Assembly: GCA_003222395.1 (NCBI GenBank)
Contig: QHWB01000032.1
Location: 223,001-287,000 of the forward strand
Direction: 5' to 3'
Source: Acidobacteriota bacterium
GTDB lineage: Bacteria; Acidobacteriota; Vicinamibacteria; Vicinamibacterales; CAVVIG01
DNA length: 64,000 bases
The notes below the pieces were generated by a model, which ran no database searches, was not told where the DNA came from, and saw only the letters and a program-made list of their open reading frames with translations. Shown here in pieces: positions 44,666-53,661 of this stretch (positions are counted from its first letter, which is position 1; every line of letters starts with the position of its first letter). A program made the position numbers and the translations under genes.

Positions 44666-44890
44666 ATGAAACGCGAAGCCGCAGAGATTCTGAAAGCCAC
44701 ACCCGCGCTCCCGACAGAGCACCGCGCCGCTCTCGCCGGATCGCTGCTGGAGAGTCTCGATGTCGAGGTGGACGAGGACGTTGAAGCCGCGTGGACGAAC
44801 GATGTGAACCGCCGCGTGACCGAGCTCGATCGCGGAGCCGTGAGGACCATTCCCTGGGCCGAAGTTCGCCGGCGGCTCGCGGCGCGCTGA
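44666..44890 (+). CDS. Addiction-module antitoxin (orphan)
   Basis: A 74-aa protein matching the putative addiction-module component family: MKREAAEILKATPALPTEHR, AALAGSLLESLD, a VDEDVEAAW segment and a C-terminal TIPWAEVRRRLAAR. It normally neutralises a ParE/RelE-like toxin encoded immediately downstream. Here only the first codons of such a toxin remain (44887 onward), so it appears orphaned. Confidence 0.82.
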   Translation: MKREAAEILKATPALPTEHRAALAGSLLESLDVEVDEDVEAAWTNDVNRRVTELDRGAVRTIPWAEVRRRLAAR

Positions 44891-44970
44891 ATCCTCCGTT
44901 CACAGTCGAACTCCATCCCGTTTCTGCTGTTCATAGCGCACGACATCTGACCGAGGCGGAGCTCCAATGA
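44887..44970 (+). pseudogene. Remnant of a ParE-type toxin start
   Basis: Overlapping the antitoxin stop, the frame reads LNPPFTVELHP, which resembles the N-terminus of ParE-like toxins that follow this antitoxin family. It then loses similarity (VSAVHSARHLTEAELQ) and stops at 44970, overlapping the next ATG (ATGA). The rest of the toxin is gone. Confidence 0.5.
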
Positions 44971-45200
44971 AAGCTGAAGTAACGTTGAGAATCGACGCCG
45001 ACTTGCTCCGCGAAGTGCGCGTCCTCGCGGCTGAAGAAGGACGGTCGATCGATGGGCTTTTGTGTGATCTCCTCGCCGGCCTCGTGCGGGACCGACAGGC
45101 ATTCCACAAGGCTCGCCGCCGTGCGCTCGAGCGCCTCCGGCACGGTTTCGACCTCGAGTGGAAGCGGCCAAGCGACAGAAGCTCGGTCCACGAGCGATAA
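44967..45200 (+). CDS. Ribbon-helix-helix antitoxin-like protein
   Basis: A 77-aa protein with a CopG/Arc-like N-terminus (MKAEVTLRIDADLLREVRVL then AAEEGRSIDGLL) and a C-terminal RALERLRHGFDLEWKRPSDR then SSVHER, the pattern of VapB-type antitoxins that precede PIN-domain toxins. GGCGGAG precedes ATG 44967. No PIN toxin follows: the next gene is a HigB-like toxin of another family. This is therefore probably a second orphan antitoxin. Confidence 0.72.
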   Translation: MKAEVTLRIDADLLREVRVLAAEEGRSIDGLLCDLLAGLVRDRQAFHKARRRALERLRHGFDLEWKRPSDRSSVHER

Positions 45201-45242
45201 CACTCGCTTGCCTCAACATCCCAGTACAGGGATAATCACGAT

Positions 45243-45626
45243 GTGCGTCGCGTTCCGGCTGCGGACGAAAAGCCGTTGCACTGGGTCGGGTCTGCCAAGC
45301 GCGACTTTCTGAACTTTCCAGCGGCGGTCAAGGACGACATGGGGAACGCTCTCGGCATCGCGCAGTTTGGCGGAACCGCGCCGACGGCGAAGCCGTGGAA
45401 GGGGCTCGGTCCTGGCGTGCTCGAGATCGTCGAGTCGCACGACGGAAACGCGTATCGAGCGGTGTACACCGTTCGATTCGAGAAGGCGTTGTACGTCCTC
45501 CACGCGTTCCAGAAGAAGTCGCCGTCGGGCATCAGGACCGCCAAGCGAGACGTGGATCTGGTCGAGCAAAGATTGAAACAAGCGCAGCGAGATTACGAGG
45601 AACACTATGGCAAAACGACGCGCTGA
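45243..45626 (+). CDS. higB: HigB-like toxin (phage Gp49 / RelE superfamily)
   Basis: A 127-aa member of the phage-derived Gp49-like HigB family, likely a ribosome-dependent mRNA endonuclease: LHWVGSAKRDFLNFPAAVKD, AKPWKGLGPGVLEIVES, YRAVYTVRFEKALYVLHAFQ and KKSPSGIRTAKRDVDLVEQR. The GTG start at 45243 is the only one fitting the family N-terminus. It overlaps the antitoxin gene by 20 nt in the toxin-first order usual for higBA. Confidence 0.88.
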   Translation: MRRVPAADEKPLHWVGSAKRDFLNFPAAVKDDMGNALGIAQFGGTAPTAKPWKGLGPGVLEIVESHDGNAYRAVYTVRFEKALYVLHAFQKKSPSGIRTAKRDVDLVEQRLKQAQRDYEEHYGKTTR

Positions 45627-45948
45627 ATCGGCCACGATCACCCGAGGAACGAAGAACGTGTTCGAGGATCTCGGGTATCCGGACGCCGCGGAACGCCAGG
45701 CCAAACTGCGGCTGGCGTACGCACTGAACCAGGTGCTCGAACAGCGTGAGCTGTCGCAGAGCGATGCTGCGAAGGTGTTGGGAGTCACGCAGCCGAAGGT
45801 TTCAGCGCTACGTCACTACAAGCTGGCTGGCTTCTCGGTGGAACGGCTGATGAACCTCTTGACCGCGCTCGGCCAAGATGTCGAGATCGTGATTCGCCGG
45901 AAGCCTCGCTCCCGAAGGGCGGCGCGCATCAGCGTTGTGGCCGCCTGA
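45607..45948 (+). CDS. higA: HigA-like XRE antitoxin
   Basis: A 113-aa protein with VFEDLGYPDAAERQAKLRLA and an HTH domain (ELSQSDAAKVLGVTQPKVSA, LMNLLTALGQDVEIVIRRK), the standard antitoxin partner of Gp49-type HigB. It should bind both the toxin and its own promoter. The pair lies immediately upstream of the candidate defence genes (27 nt to the next ATG). Confidence 0.9.
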   Translation: MAKRRAESATITRGTKNVFEDLGYPDAAERQAKLRLAYALNQVLEQRELSQSDAAKVLGVTQPKVSALRHYKLAGFSVERLMNLLTALGQDVEIVIRRKPRSRRAARISVVAA

Positions 45949-45975
45949 CGTTAACGGATTCACAAACCGCACATC

Positions 45976-48900
45976 ATGAGCGACGGAAACCCGTCCGGCC
46001 AGCGGGGTGTCAGCCCGACATCGAGCGGACCGGCGGGCTCACATTTCGAGGCGCAGGTCGGCGCGTCCTACTTGCTCTCGATGCTGACGGGCGGTGAGCC
46101 GCGCGGGCTGCCCGGCATGGTGATCGATCGGATCGAGCTGCAGCGCGCAAGTGAGGGCAGGCCGCTCGATGACGTCATCGTCCATGCGCATGACCCGAGT
46201 GGCACTGCTGCCGTGCTCGAGATCCAGGTCAAGCGCGAGATCGCGTTCTCGCCCGCGGACGAAGTGTTCCGCGATGTCATCCAACAGATCGCCGACGCGG
46301 CTCGTCGCCCCGATTTCTGGACTAGCCGCTATGAACTCGCCGTCGCGACGGCAAAGACTTCCGCGAGAGTATCGGGCCCATATCAAGACGTCCTGACCTG
46401 GGCGCGCCAGTTGGGTTCGGCGACGACTTTCATCGAGCGAATAAGTCGTGCGGGCTCCGCGAATGACAATATGCGGACCTTCGTGCGGACATTCAGGACG
46501 CGCTTGCAGGAGGCGGGGGCGCCGCACGATGACGAGACCGTCTGGGGTCTGCTTCGCCGGTTCCAGATTCTGGTCTATGACTTCACCGCGCCAGGCTCTG
46601 CCAACGAAAGTGGTGCCCGCGACCGCGCCGCCCTGGCTCTGCATCCCGATGACACAGCGCATGCGGCAACGCTATGGACAGACCTCGTCGAGCTCGCGTT
46701 GCGCGTCGCGGCTGCTGGCGGCGATCGAACCCACGCGGCCTTGCTCGATGATTTTCGCGGACGGCCGTTTCACGACACCGTCGGGGGCGCCGTATTGCTC
46801 CGGCACGAACGTCTTGCGCAAATTCGCGCTGCGTTCGACACGGGGCGCTACCTCGAGATTCGCGGCAACTCCGGCGTTGGCAAGTCGGGACTGCTGAAAC
46901 ATCTGGCGCGGCAGGTGTCCGCCGAGTCCCGGTTCATCGTCCTGAGCCCGGTGAGGACAACCCCGCGCGGCTGGTCGCACATGCGCGCCGTAATCGAATT
47001 CGACGGCACGGCGCCCGAACTGCTCACGGACCTCGCCCAGAGCGGCGGTGCGATTCTGTTCATCGACAATCTCAATCGCTTTGCCGAAGACGAACGGCTG
47101 ACCGTTATCGACCTGGTGCGTGCGGCAAGCACGGCCCCGGGCGTGTCCGTCGTCGCGACGGCGCGCGCCGGCCTTGGTGATGAGGAGGCGAATTGGCTGC
47201 CCGCCGATGCACTTGGCCGTCTGGGCCTCGCGACTCCCATCACGATCGATGAGCTCTCGGACACCGAAATCAGCGACCTCCGGCATGCAGCGCCCCAGCT
47301 GGCGCCATTGCTCGCGGACGGGCATCCAGCGCAGCAAGTCGCCCGCAATCTGTTCCGGCTCTCGCGACTTGCGGCTGCCGCTGGTGGTAGTGAGTCCCTG
47401 CGGACGGAGATCGACATGGCGCGCCAATGGTGGGACACCGCCGATGGGCCGGACAACGGACGGCGTGAGCGCGCACGGGTGGTGAAGGCGGTCGCGGATG
47501 GCGCACTTGCCGGAGTAGGAACGGTGAACGTCAACGATCTTCCGGCCGCCGCCGTTGATGCGCTGGTTCGAAGCGAGAGCTTGCGTGAGTTTGGCAGCGA
47601 CCTCGTGGCCTTTCGCCACGATGTGCTCGCTGAATGGGCGGTCGGTTCGCTACTGTCCGATTTCGCCGTCTTCGATCGCCTGCCGCTTCAAGATCCCGCG
47701 CCGGCCATACTCGCCCGCGGCGTTGAGCTCGCCGCGCGCTTTGCCATCGAACGCAGTCCGGATTCAACACCTTGGCAGCAACTCCTCGAACGCGTGAGCC
47801 AGGAAGGGGTGCATGGCTCCTGGCGGCGCGTGGCACTGCTCGCCCTCGTGCGCTCCGAAGCCGCGGGCGACGCCCTCACCAAAGCTTCGGAGCCGCTCCT
47901 CGCAAGTCACGCCCGGCTGCTGCGCGAGCTCATTCGGACGGTGAAGGCTGTCGACGTGCTCCCGGCCGCGCAGCTGTTAGCCGCGGTGGGCATCGATCCG
48001 GCGTTCGTCCCGACACATCTCAACATGCCGCGCGGGCCCGCATGGTTCAGGCTGATCACGTGGCTGCTACGGCTCGGGGATCGCCTGCCGGCGGCCGCCA
48101 TCCCAGATGTTGCCGGCCTCTACTTTGACTGGTCGCTGTCCATGTGGGGCCGAGATCCAGTGACGCCGCTTCTTCTGCCGTGGATCCATCGGTGGCTAAG
48201 CGCGATCGAGGAGGCGCGTGAGAGGGAGTCGAGCCGCGAATTCCGTCCGCCCTTTACCGGCGACCTCGATGGCGCCAATTTGAGCGACCTCGAGGATAGC
48301 TTGCGCACCACGTTCGTCTCGTTCTGCGATCGCACGCCGGCATTGGCGGCGCGCTACCTCGAGGCACTACTGCGACGGCGGCGCAATGACCGCGCCGTAG
48401 AGGGAATTCTGAAGTATCGTGGCCGCCTCGCCGAAGCTGCGCCGGCGCAGCTTGCTGCGCTCACAGTAGCGGCGCTGATTCCACCAACCGGGGACCAGGA
48501 TCGCCGCGGGCGTCGCGGTCGAAGGCGCGAGAACGCAGCCTTCACCTGGACGGATAGTAAATTCATTCCGGCTTCGCCTGCGCAGGGGCCGTTTCTCGAA
48601 CTGCTCACGCAGGCGCCTCAGCATGGGCTCGCATTGATTCGGCAGCTGGTCGACCATGCAATCGCGTTCCACAGCGGCGGGCGGCCGCACGGGTCGAATG
48701 CATTTGTCGTGGAGTTTTCGGATGGACCGCGGGCCTTTCCGTGGGTTCAGTCCTACAACTGGTCACGCGAGGGAGGTGGCAGGTCATTCGCGGTGGAGTC
48801 GGCCTTGATGGCGCTGGAAGCGTGGGCGCACAAGCGCATCGAGGCGGGCGAGGCGTTCGAGACGGTGCTCGCCGATGTGCTCGGCGCCGGTGATGCGCCA

Positions 48901-51039
48901 GCGGCGTATCTTCTCGTGGCCGTCGATCTCGTCCTATCCCACTGGCCGGCATCGCGCAGTGCGGCCGTGCCGTTCTTGGGATGTCCCGAACTGCTCGCCA
49001 TCGATCGTCAACGATGGTCGCACGACGTCACACCCGTGCCGGACATCTTCGGCCTGGGCAACCTTCAGCGGGAGCCGCGAGGCCTGGCCACTCTTGAGAG
49101 CTTGAAGCAACGACCGTCGCGCCGCGCGATGCTCGACGAACGGCTGCCGGACCTCACGTTTGACGGACCGGAGGATGTGCGGCACCGTGTCGCCCAGCTG
49201 CTTCGCGATGCCGCAACCCGGCTTGGGCCATACGGCGAGGATGACGATCTGGGGGATGCAGCATTTATGGCGGTGCGTGCGAGCAATCTGCTCGTTCCCG
49301 AAAACTACACAGACGTCGAGGTGCGACTGCGCGATGGGAGTACGGCAGTCGGCAAACAGTACGTCCCGCCCGAGGCGGAACGCCGGCACCTGGAGCGGCT
49401 CCAGAACGCAAGAGAGGAACGCTCCAGTGGCGGGAACTTTCGGCTCGCCATTTCGGCCGCCCTTGAGGATCGAAACCGTTCGTCGCCCGAATTTGCGCAC
49501 CAGGCGGCGCAATGGGCTCAACGCCAGACGGCGCCGACCGATCGGGAGAACGACTCTGGGCTACACGAACAAGCTGTAGTGGGTGCGGCAATGATTGCCA
49601 TGCGCGACTTGACGGGCGACGAGCGGGCCCGCTATCGGCCCTGGGCGATGAGCACCTTCAATGCGGTTTTGCAGAGAGGGGACGATCCTGTCACGCGTGC
49701 ACGCGAAGGGCTGAAATTCAACCCGACTGCTATAGCGTTCGCCGGCGTCGCCTATGCGTCGGACGACGTTGCGCGCGAGCAGGCCGCCGCGCTTCTGGCC
49801 TTCGTCCATCGGCCGGCAGCCGCCCACGGATTCATTGCAACAGCGTCCGCCGTAGCCGCAGTGAACGACCGGCTGCGACAGGCAATTATGCGCTGCGCTG
49901 TCCGCGCCTCGATCTACGCCTCACGTCACTGGGACGAGCGTGATCAAGATCGCGCGGTCCGCGTCGAACAACATCGCCGCGCCGTGGATGCGGCCATAGA
50001 GGCCGAACTGGTGTGGCTATATGACGGCGGCGCGGAGCCGCCGTGGCCCGTTCTGCCTGGCGCTCGGGGGACCAGGAGGGGCATCAGGCTTCCGGGCGGA
50101 AGCGATGAAACCCGCCTAGCGGATGAGGCCGTGCACGACGCAGAGATCGACCGCTTCGACTATCAAGCGGCTGCTGCTTGGCTGCGCGGCGCGGACGTTG
50201 ACCGGGACCGCGCGTGGCTGCCCGCGGCTCTTCGAGCATGCGCCGATTGGACCTGGGCTGCGAATGGCGCGGGGCTGGAATCGTCGAGTGACCTGCCGCA
50301 CACGCCAGACGAATGGAACGCGGTGTACTTCGCGCTGCTCGCGCGCGACCTGGCAGGAGCCGACGACGCTTTTGTCGATCGCGTCGCGCTGGAGCCGATG
50401 GCGTCCCTTCCCGATCGGTCGTTCTTCGATGCCCTCACGCATTTCCAGCGATCGGTCGACGTCGTCTACTTCAACAATCATGGGCTGGAGACCGGTAGCG
50501 CGGTGCGCATCCGCGCACGTCTTGCCGAGCGGGTTCGTGCCAGCAATAGCTGGCACTGGATGGTCAGGCGGCGGTCCTCGGGCGTGGAGATGCATTTAGG
50601 GCCGGCGATCGCGACGTTATTCCTGAATGACTACGGTTGGCCGCAGCCGCCCAAGGCGTACTTGCCCCCGGCGCTGATCGATCGGTTAACACCCTTCATA
50701 CCGACGCTTGAAACATGCGCGGTCGAAGGCGCGACACACTTCATCGCCGTGGTGACCCTAAATTTACTTGAAGTCGCCCCGCGACCAGCCCACCTCCCGT
50801 TCCTCCTCACGGCCGCGACTAGTTGGATGGCTGCTTTTCCCGACGCGACCGATTTCTGGATCGAGCATGGGATCGGACGCCGCGTGTGCGCACTCATCGA
50901 CTCGACATGGCAAATGGAACCGACGCTGCTCGCATCGGGCCAGTCGTTGCGAGCTCCGGTTGATCGGCTGCTTCCCAGAATGGTTCGCCTCGGTGTCGCG
51001 GAGGCGGCGCGCCTTGAACAGGCACTCGAGGCGCGGTAA
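45976..51039 (+). CDS. STAND-like ATPase with DUF4297/Cap4-like nuclease N-terminus
   Basis: A 1687-aa protein, candidate anti-phage effector. Residues about 22-215 look like a DUF4297/Cap4-type PD-(D/E)XK endonuclease: GSHFEAQVGASYLLSML, acidic LDDVIVH (Asp65/Asp66) and LEIQVKRE (Glu82, Gln84, Lys86). A P-loop NTPase follows: Walker A GNSGVGKSG (about 297-305), Walker B GAILFIDN (Asp364), VSVVATARAG, and the winged-helix-like VAFRHDVLAEWAVGSLL near 545. The remaining ~1100 residues are helical with no named domain and would be the sensor, as in Avs proteins. The next gene starts 2 nt after the stop. I infer ligand-triggered oligomerisation and DNA cleavage from the architecture; nothing here shows it. 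Confidence 0.75.
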   Translation: MSDGNPSGQRGVSPTSSGPAGSHFEAQVGASYLLSMLTGGEPRGLPGMVIDRIELQRASEGRPLDDVIVHAHDPSGTAAVLEIQVKREIAFSPADEVFRDVIQQIADAARRPDFWTSRYELAVATAKTSARVSGPYQDVLTWARQLGSATTFIERISRAGSANDNMRTFVRTFRTRLQEAGAPHDDETVWGLLRRFQILVYDFTAPGSANESGARDRAALALHPDDTAHAATLWTDLVELALRVAAAGGDRTHAALLDDFRGRPFHDTVGGAVLLRHERLAQIRAAFDTGRYLEIRGNSGVGKSGLLKHLARQVSAESRFIVLSPVRTTPRGWSHMRAVIEFDGTAPELLTDLAQSGGAILFIDNLNRFAEDERLTVIDLVRAASTAPGVSVVATARAGLGDEEANWLPADALGRLGLATPITIDELSDTEISDLRHAAPQLAPLLADGHPAQQVARNLFRLSRLAAAAGGSESLRTEIDMARQWWDTADGPDNGRRERARVVKAVADGALAGVGTVNVNDLPAAAVDALVRSESLREFGSDLVAFRHDVLAEWAVGSLLSDFAVFDRLPLQDPAPAILARGVELAARFAIERSPDSTPWQQLLERVSQEGVHGSWRRVALLALVRSEAAGDALTKASEPLLASHARLLRELIRTVKAVDVLPAAQLLAAVGIDPAFVPTHLNMPRGPAWFRLITWLLRLGDRLPAAAIPDVAGLYFDWSLSMWGRDPVTPLLLPWIHRWLSAIEEARERESSREFRPPFTGDLDGANLSDLEDSLRTTFVSFCDRTPALAARYLEALLRRRRNDRAVEGILKYRGRLAEAAPAQLAALTVAALIPPTGDQDRRGRRGRRRENAAFTWTDSKFIPASPAQGPFLELLTQAPQHGLALIRQLVDHAIAFHSGGRPHGSNAFVVEFSDGPRAFPWVQSYNWSREGGGRSFAVESALMALEAWAHKRIEAGEAFETVLADVLGAGDAPAAYLLVAVDLVLSHWPASRSAAVPFLGCPELLAIDRQRWSHDVTPVPDIFGLGNLQREPRGLATLESLKQRPSRRAMLDERLPDLTFDGPEDVRHRVAQLLRDAATRLGPYGEDDDLGDAAFMAVRASNLLVPENYTDVEVRLRDGSTAVGKQYVPPEAERRHLERLQNAREERSSGGNFRLAISAALEDRNRSSPEFAHQAAQWAQRQTAPTDRENDSGLHEQAVVGAAMIAMRDLTGDERARYRPWAMSTFNAVLQRGDDPVTRAREGLKFNPTAIAFAGVAYASDDVAREQAAALLAFVHRPAAAHGFIATASAVAAVNDRLRQAIMRCAVRASIYASRHWDERDQDRAVRVEQHRRAVDAAIEAELVWLYDGGAEPPWPVLPGARGTRRGIRLPGGSDETRLADEAVHDAEIDRFDYQAAAAWLRGADVDRDRAWLPAALRACADWTWAANGAGLESSSDLPHTPDEWNAVYFALLARDLAGADDAFVDRVALEPMASLPDRSFFDALTHFQRSVDVVYFNNHGLETGSAVRIRARLAERVRASNSWHWMVRRRSSGVEMHLGPAIATLFLNDYGWPQPPKAYLPPALIDRLTPFIPTLETCAVEGATHFIAVVTLNLLEVAPRPAHLPFLLTAATSWMAAFPDATDFWIEHGIGRRVCALIDSTWQMEPTLLASGQSLRAPVDRLLPRMVRLGVAEAARLEQALEAR

Positions 51040-51041
51040 CC

Positions 51042-53303
51042 ATGCTACGGACGCCTCTTCTCGCGCATTACACGACGACGGTTCACGTGCGGCCGACTCG
51101 AGTTGCGTACTTCATCGATGAGTCGGACATGCCCGCCTTCGAACGTGCAGCGCAAATAGCTGTAACGCAGTGGGGTGGTCTGTACAACCTGATCGTGCCG
51201 GTGGCCATCGCCCGCGAAGCGCAGCCCATTCACGGGTACTTTGCGCACTTACTCGAGCTCTTCGAGCCAGATGTCTTTGTCGCGTATGAGGATGGGCCGA
51301 CCAGCGCAGGGCTGAACGAAGTTGTCACGCGTTTTCTCGCGGGCGCCTTTCCTTGGCGGGACATTCGTCTTATCGACGGCAGATCGTTCGACGAGAACGA
51401 TCACTCGATGCACGCCGTTGGCGCTGTGCCGGACGACGAGCGTAAACGCACCGTGTCCATTCCGAAGGTTCCCGGATGGTCGTCGGCGGTCAATCTCGCT
51501 GCTTTCGGGAAAGTCTATCCGGGCCAAGAAGATCTGTACAACGAGCAACTAGCCACCGCGACGGAGGTGCTCGATCCGACCTCAGACGAGTTGTGGGAGC
51601 TGTTGACAACGACGGCTTGGAACCGAAGTCCTCTCAATCTGACCTCATTCAAACTTCGTCCGACGATTGTCACGGATGGCACCGAATACAACGCGTTCGA
51701 TATTGTATTCGGCGAATCGGTCAATTCGCTCTGCTGGTTCTGGGCCACTCGAGCGGTACGAGAGGTCACTCAGTTCCAAGAACTGGGCAGGCGGACGATC
51801 CTGTGTCCGTTCGATGTCATCGCTAATGCCGGTGCGCTTGACGCACTCCTCGGAACTATCCGGAGGAAACTGAGCGTCGTGGGTATGTCGTCATCGATCG
51901 ATCTCCTCTGCCACACATGGACATCCGACGACTACGAACGCGTGCGGCTGGTGCTTGAGGAGCACCCTCAATTACAGAAGGCGGCGAGCGGACGCTTCAC
52001 GGTTAGTCACAGCTTTGGTCGGGATGTTACTCAGGAAGACGCGTCAGCGCGAAAGCTCACGTTCCTGTTTGTCGGTGGCGACGCACCAGGTTCCTTTCGT
52101 GCAGGTGCGGGCGCCGGAATATCGCATCCAGTGGAGTGGGTGGAGAACGCAGTCAATCCCGTTCGTCATGATCCGATCCCAGGCATCAAGTCCGGCTGGG
52201 GCAATGTATGCATCGACATTGAATGCGAGGTGTGGAAACGGCTTCCGCGGTCCAAGTCACTGGCCGCTTCGATTCACCGCGACGCATGGCTGTCACGTTG
52301 GGGGCTCACCCATTTTTCCGGTGCGATTAGCGCGGCGAAATACGACAGCTACTTTCTCCCGTCAGAGTCGGCAGCCCTTTCAGCTTGGTTTCATGACCGA
52401 GGACTCACCATACGGACGGGTCAGTCGGGTCGATACGCGGAAGCCATGATCTCGCTCGTGGGCGGCGTCGAGAACCTCGGCGTCCTTGCCACGCGCCAAT
52501 CGCACGCTCTCGTGTACCGGCTGGCGCTTAAGAGCTCGAAGAAAGTCGCCCAACGAGTGAGTCAACTGCTCGGGACAGGCCCGCGTGCCGAGGCCGACAT
52601 CCTGACGGCATTAGGCGATCTCGACGTCGGACCGGAGTTGAAAGGGATTCCAAGGACCATGGCGCAGCTGATGTCGGACTCGGAGCTTAGGCCGAGGGAC
52701 ACCGTACCGACAACCGTCGAAGCCCTGCTGCGAATCGGTGCTCTGCGGCGAGGCCTATTTCTTCAGTGCCCACATTGTGGGACTTCCGACTGGCACACCG
52801 TGGACCATCTACAGGAACGCCTGGTATGCCCGGGTTGTTCCGGGGAGTTTTCTCTGCCCCTGCTCGATGAGAATGGAAGCGAGCGGGCCTGGCAGTTCCG
52901 ACTCAATAGCCTCATGAATCGCGCGGTCGACCAAGATCTGATCATCAACGCTCTTACGCTTTTCCGTGAGACCAGCGAGCGTCAGGCGACCTGCATGGCA
53001 GTTGGGCTCGAGATTCTCAGAGGGGACAGGCCAGAGGCGGAGTTGGACGTGTGTTTTGTTGCGAATCAGCGGCTGGTTGCCGCCGAATGCAAGACCGGCG
53101 ACCAAGTGGAAGAAAAGGACATCGCCCGCGCTCGATTCCTCGCCTCGCTGGGTTTCGCGGAGTTCATCTTCTCAACCGTCAAGGACGCATGGTCCAATGA
53201 GGCTCAGACTCAGTTTAAGACCCTGGTCGACGAGCTCGCCAGCAGCGAGACACAGATGGTGGTTAGGACGATCTGCGGAAAAGACCTCTTCGAACCGTCA
53301 TGA
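51042..53303 (+). CDS. Zinc-ribbon and PD-(D/E)XK nuclease-like protein, partner of the STAND gene
   Basis: A 753-aa protein. The first ~560 residues (RPTRVAYFIDESDMPAFERA, WGGLYNLIVPVAIAREAQP, LFEPDVFVAYEDG) match no family that I recognise. A zinc ribbon follows (CPHC at 576-579 and CPGC at 596-599). The C-terminal ~90 residues resemble a restriction-endonuclease fold: AELDVCFVANQRLVAAECKT with Asp669, Glu682 and Lys684, similar to the ECKTG motif of Mrr- and Card1/DUF1887-type nucleases. The 2-nt spacing makes co-expression with the STAND gene nearly certain. Base composition appears less GC-rich than the neighbours, consistent with transfer. Confidence 0.72.
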   Translation: MLRTPLLAHYTTTVHVRPTRVAYFIDESDMPAFERAAQIAVTQWGGLYNLIVPVAIAREAQPIHGYFAHLLELFEPDVFVAYEDGPTSAGLNEVVTRFLAGAFPWRDIRLIDGRSFDENDHSMHAVGAVPDDERKRTVSIPKVPGWSSAVNLAAFGKVYPGQEDLYNEQLATATEVLDPTSDELWELLTTTAWNRSPLNLTSFKLRPTIVTDGTEYNAFDIVFGESVNSLCWFWATRAVREVTQFQELGRRTILCPFDVIANAGALDALLGTIRRKLSVVGMSSSIDLLCHTWTSDDYERVRLVLEEHPQLQKAASGRFTVSHSFGRDVTQEDASARKLTFLFVGGDAPGSFRAGAGAGISHPVEWVENAVNPVRHDPIPGIKSGWGNVCIDIECEVWKRLPRSKSLAASIHRDAWLSRWGLTHFSGAISAAKYDSYFLPSESAALSAWFHDRGLTIRTGQSGRYAEAMISLVGGVENLGVLATRQSHALVYRLALKSSKKVAQRVSQLLGTGPRAEADILTALGDLDVGPELKGIPRTMAQLMSDSELRPRDTVPTTVEALLRIGALRRGLFLQCPHCGTSDWHTVDHLQERLVCPGCSGEFSLPLLDENGSERAWQFRLNSLMNRAVDQDLIINALTLFRETSERQATCMAVGLEILRGDRPEAELDVCFVANQRLVAAECKTGDQVEEKDIARARFLASLGFAEFIFSTVKDAWSNEAQTQFKTLVDELASSETQMVVRTICGKDLFEPS

Positions 53304-53661
53304 TCACCGATCTGTGTGCTCACGCCGCCCCACTCCACAGCTGCAAGTACCGCTGGTTGCACGCCCACGATTTGAACCGCAGTGAACAATCTGTGAACAT
53401 CTCTCTAACTCTAACGACGTCGGCGAGGTCAAGAGAGACGTCGCCCGTTCAGACCGCCGCAGCCGGCTTGTCAGCGGATGTTCAATGTTTCGATGGGAGT
53501 CGGAGTATATCGCTACCCACTGCCCGTTCTCACAACGCATCGCGCTCACCGAGCGATGAACGAATTCGAAGACACGTGTCGACTTTTGAAGCTGGCCGGC
53601 ATACAACGCGACACATTCGCCGAAGACACAATCAGCGATCAACACATATATTAACGACCTA
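53304..53661. other. Non-coding gap with an integrase-end/attachment-like remnant
   Basis: At 53340-53387 the plus strand reads LQVPLVARPRFEPQ-stop. It resembles the end LQVVMVAGA(GFEPAT) that many tRNA-targeting integrase genes acquire by overlapping a tRNA 3' end; the DNA GGTTGCACGCCCACGATTTG then aacc looks tRNA-derived. The rest of the gap is comparatively AT-rich (53550-53665) and has no gene that I can support. Confidence 0.4.
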
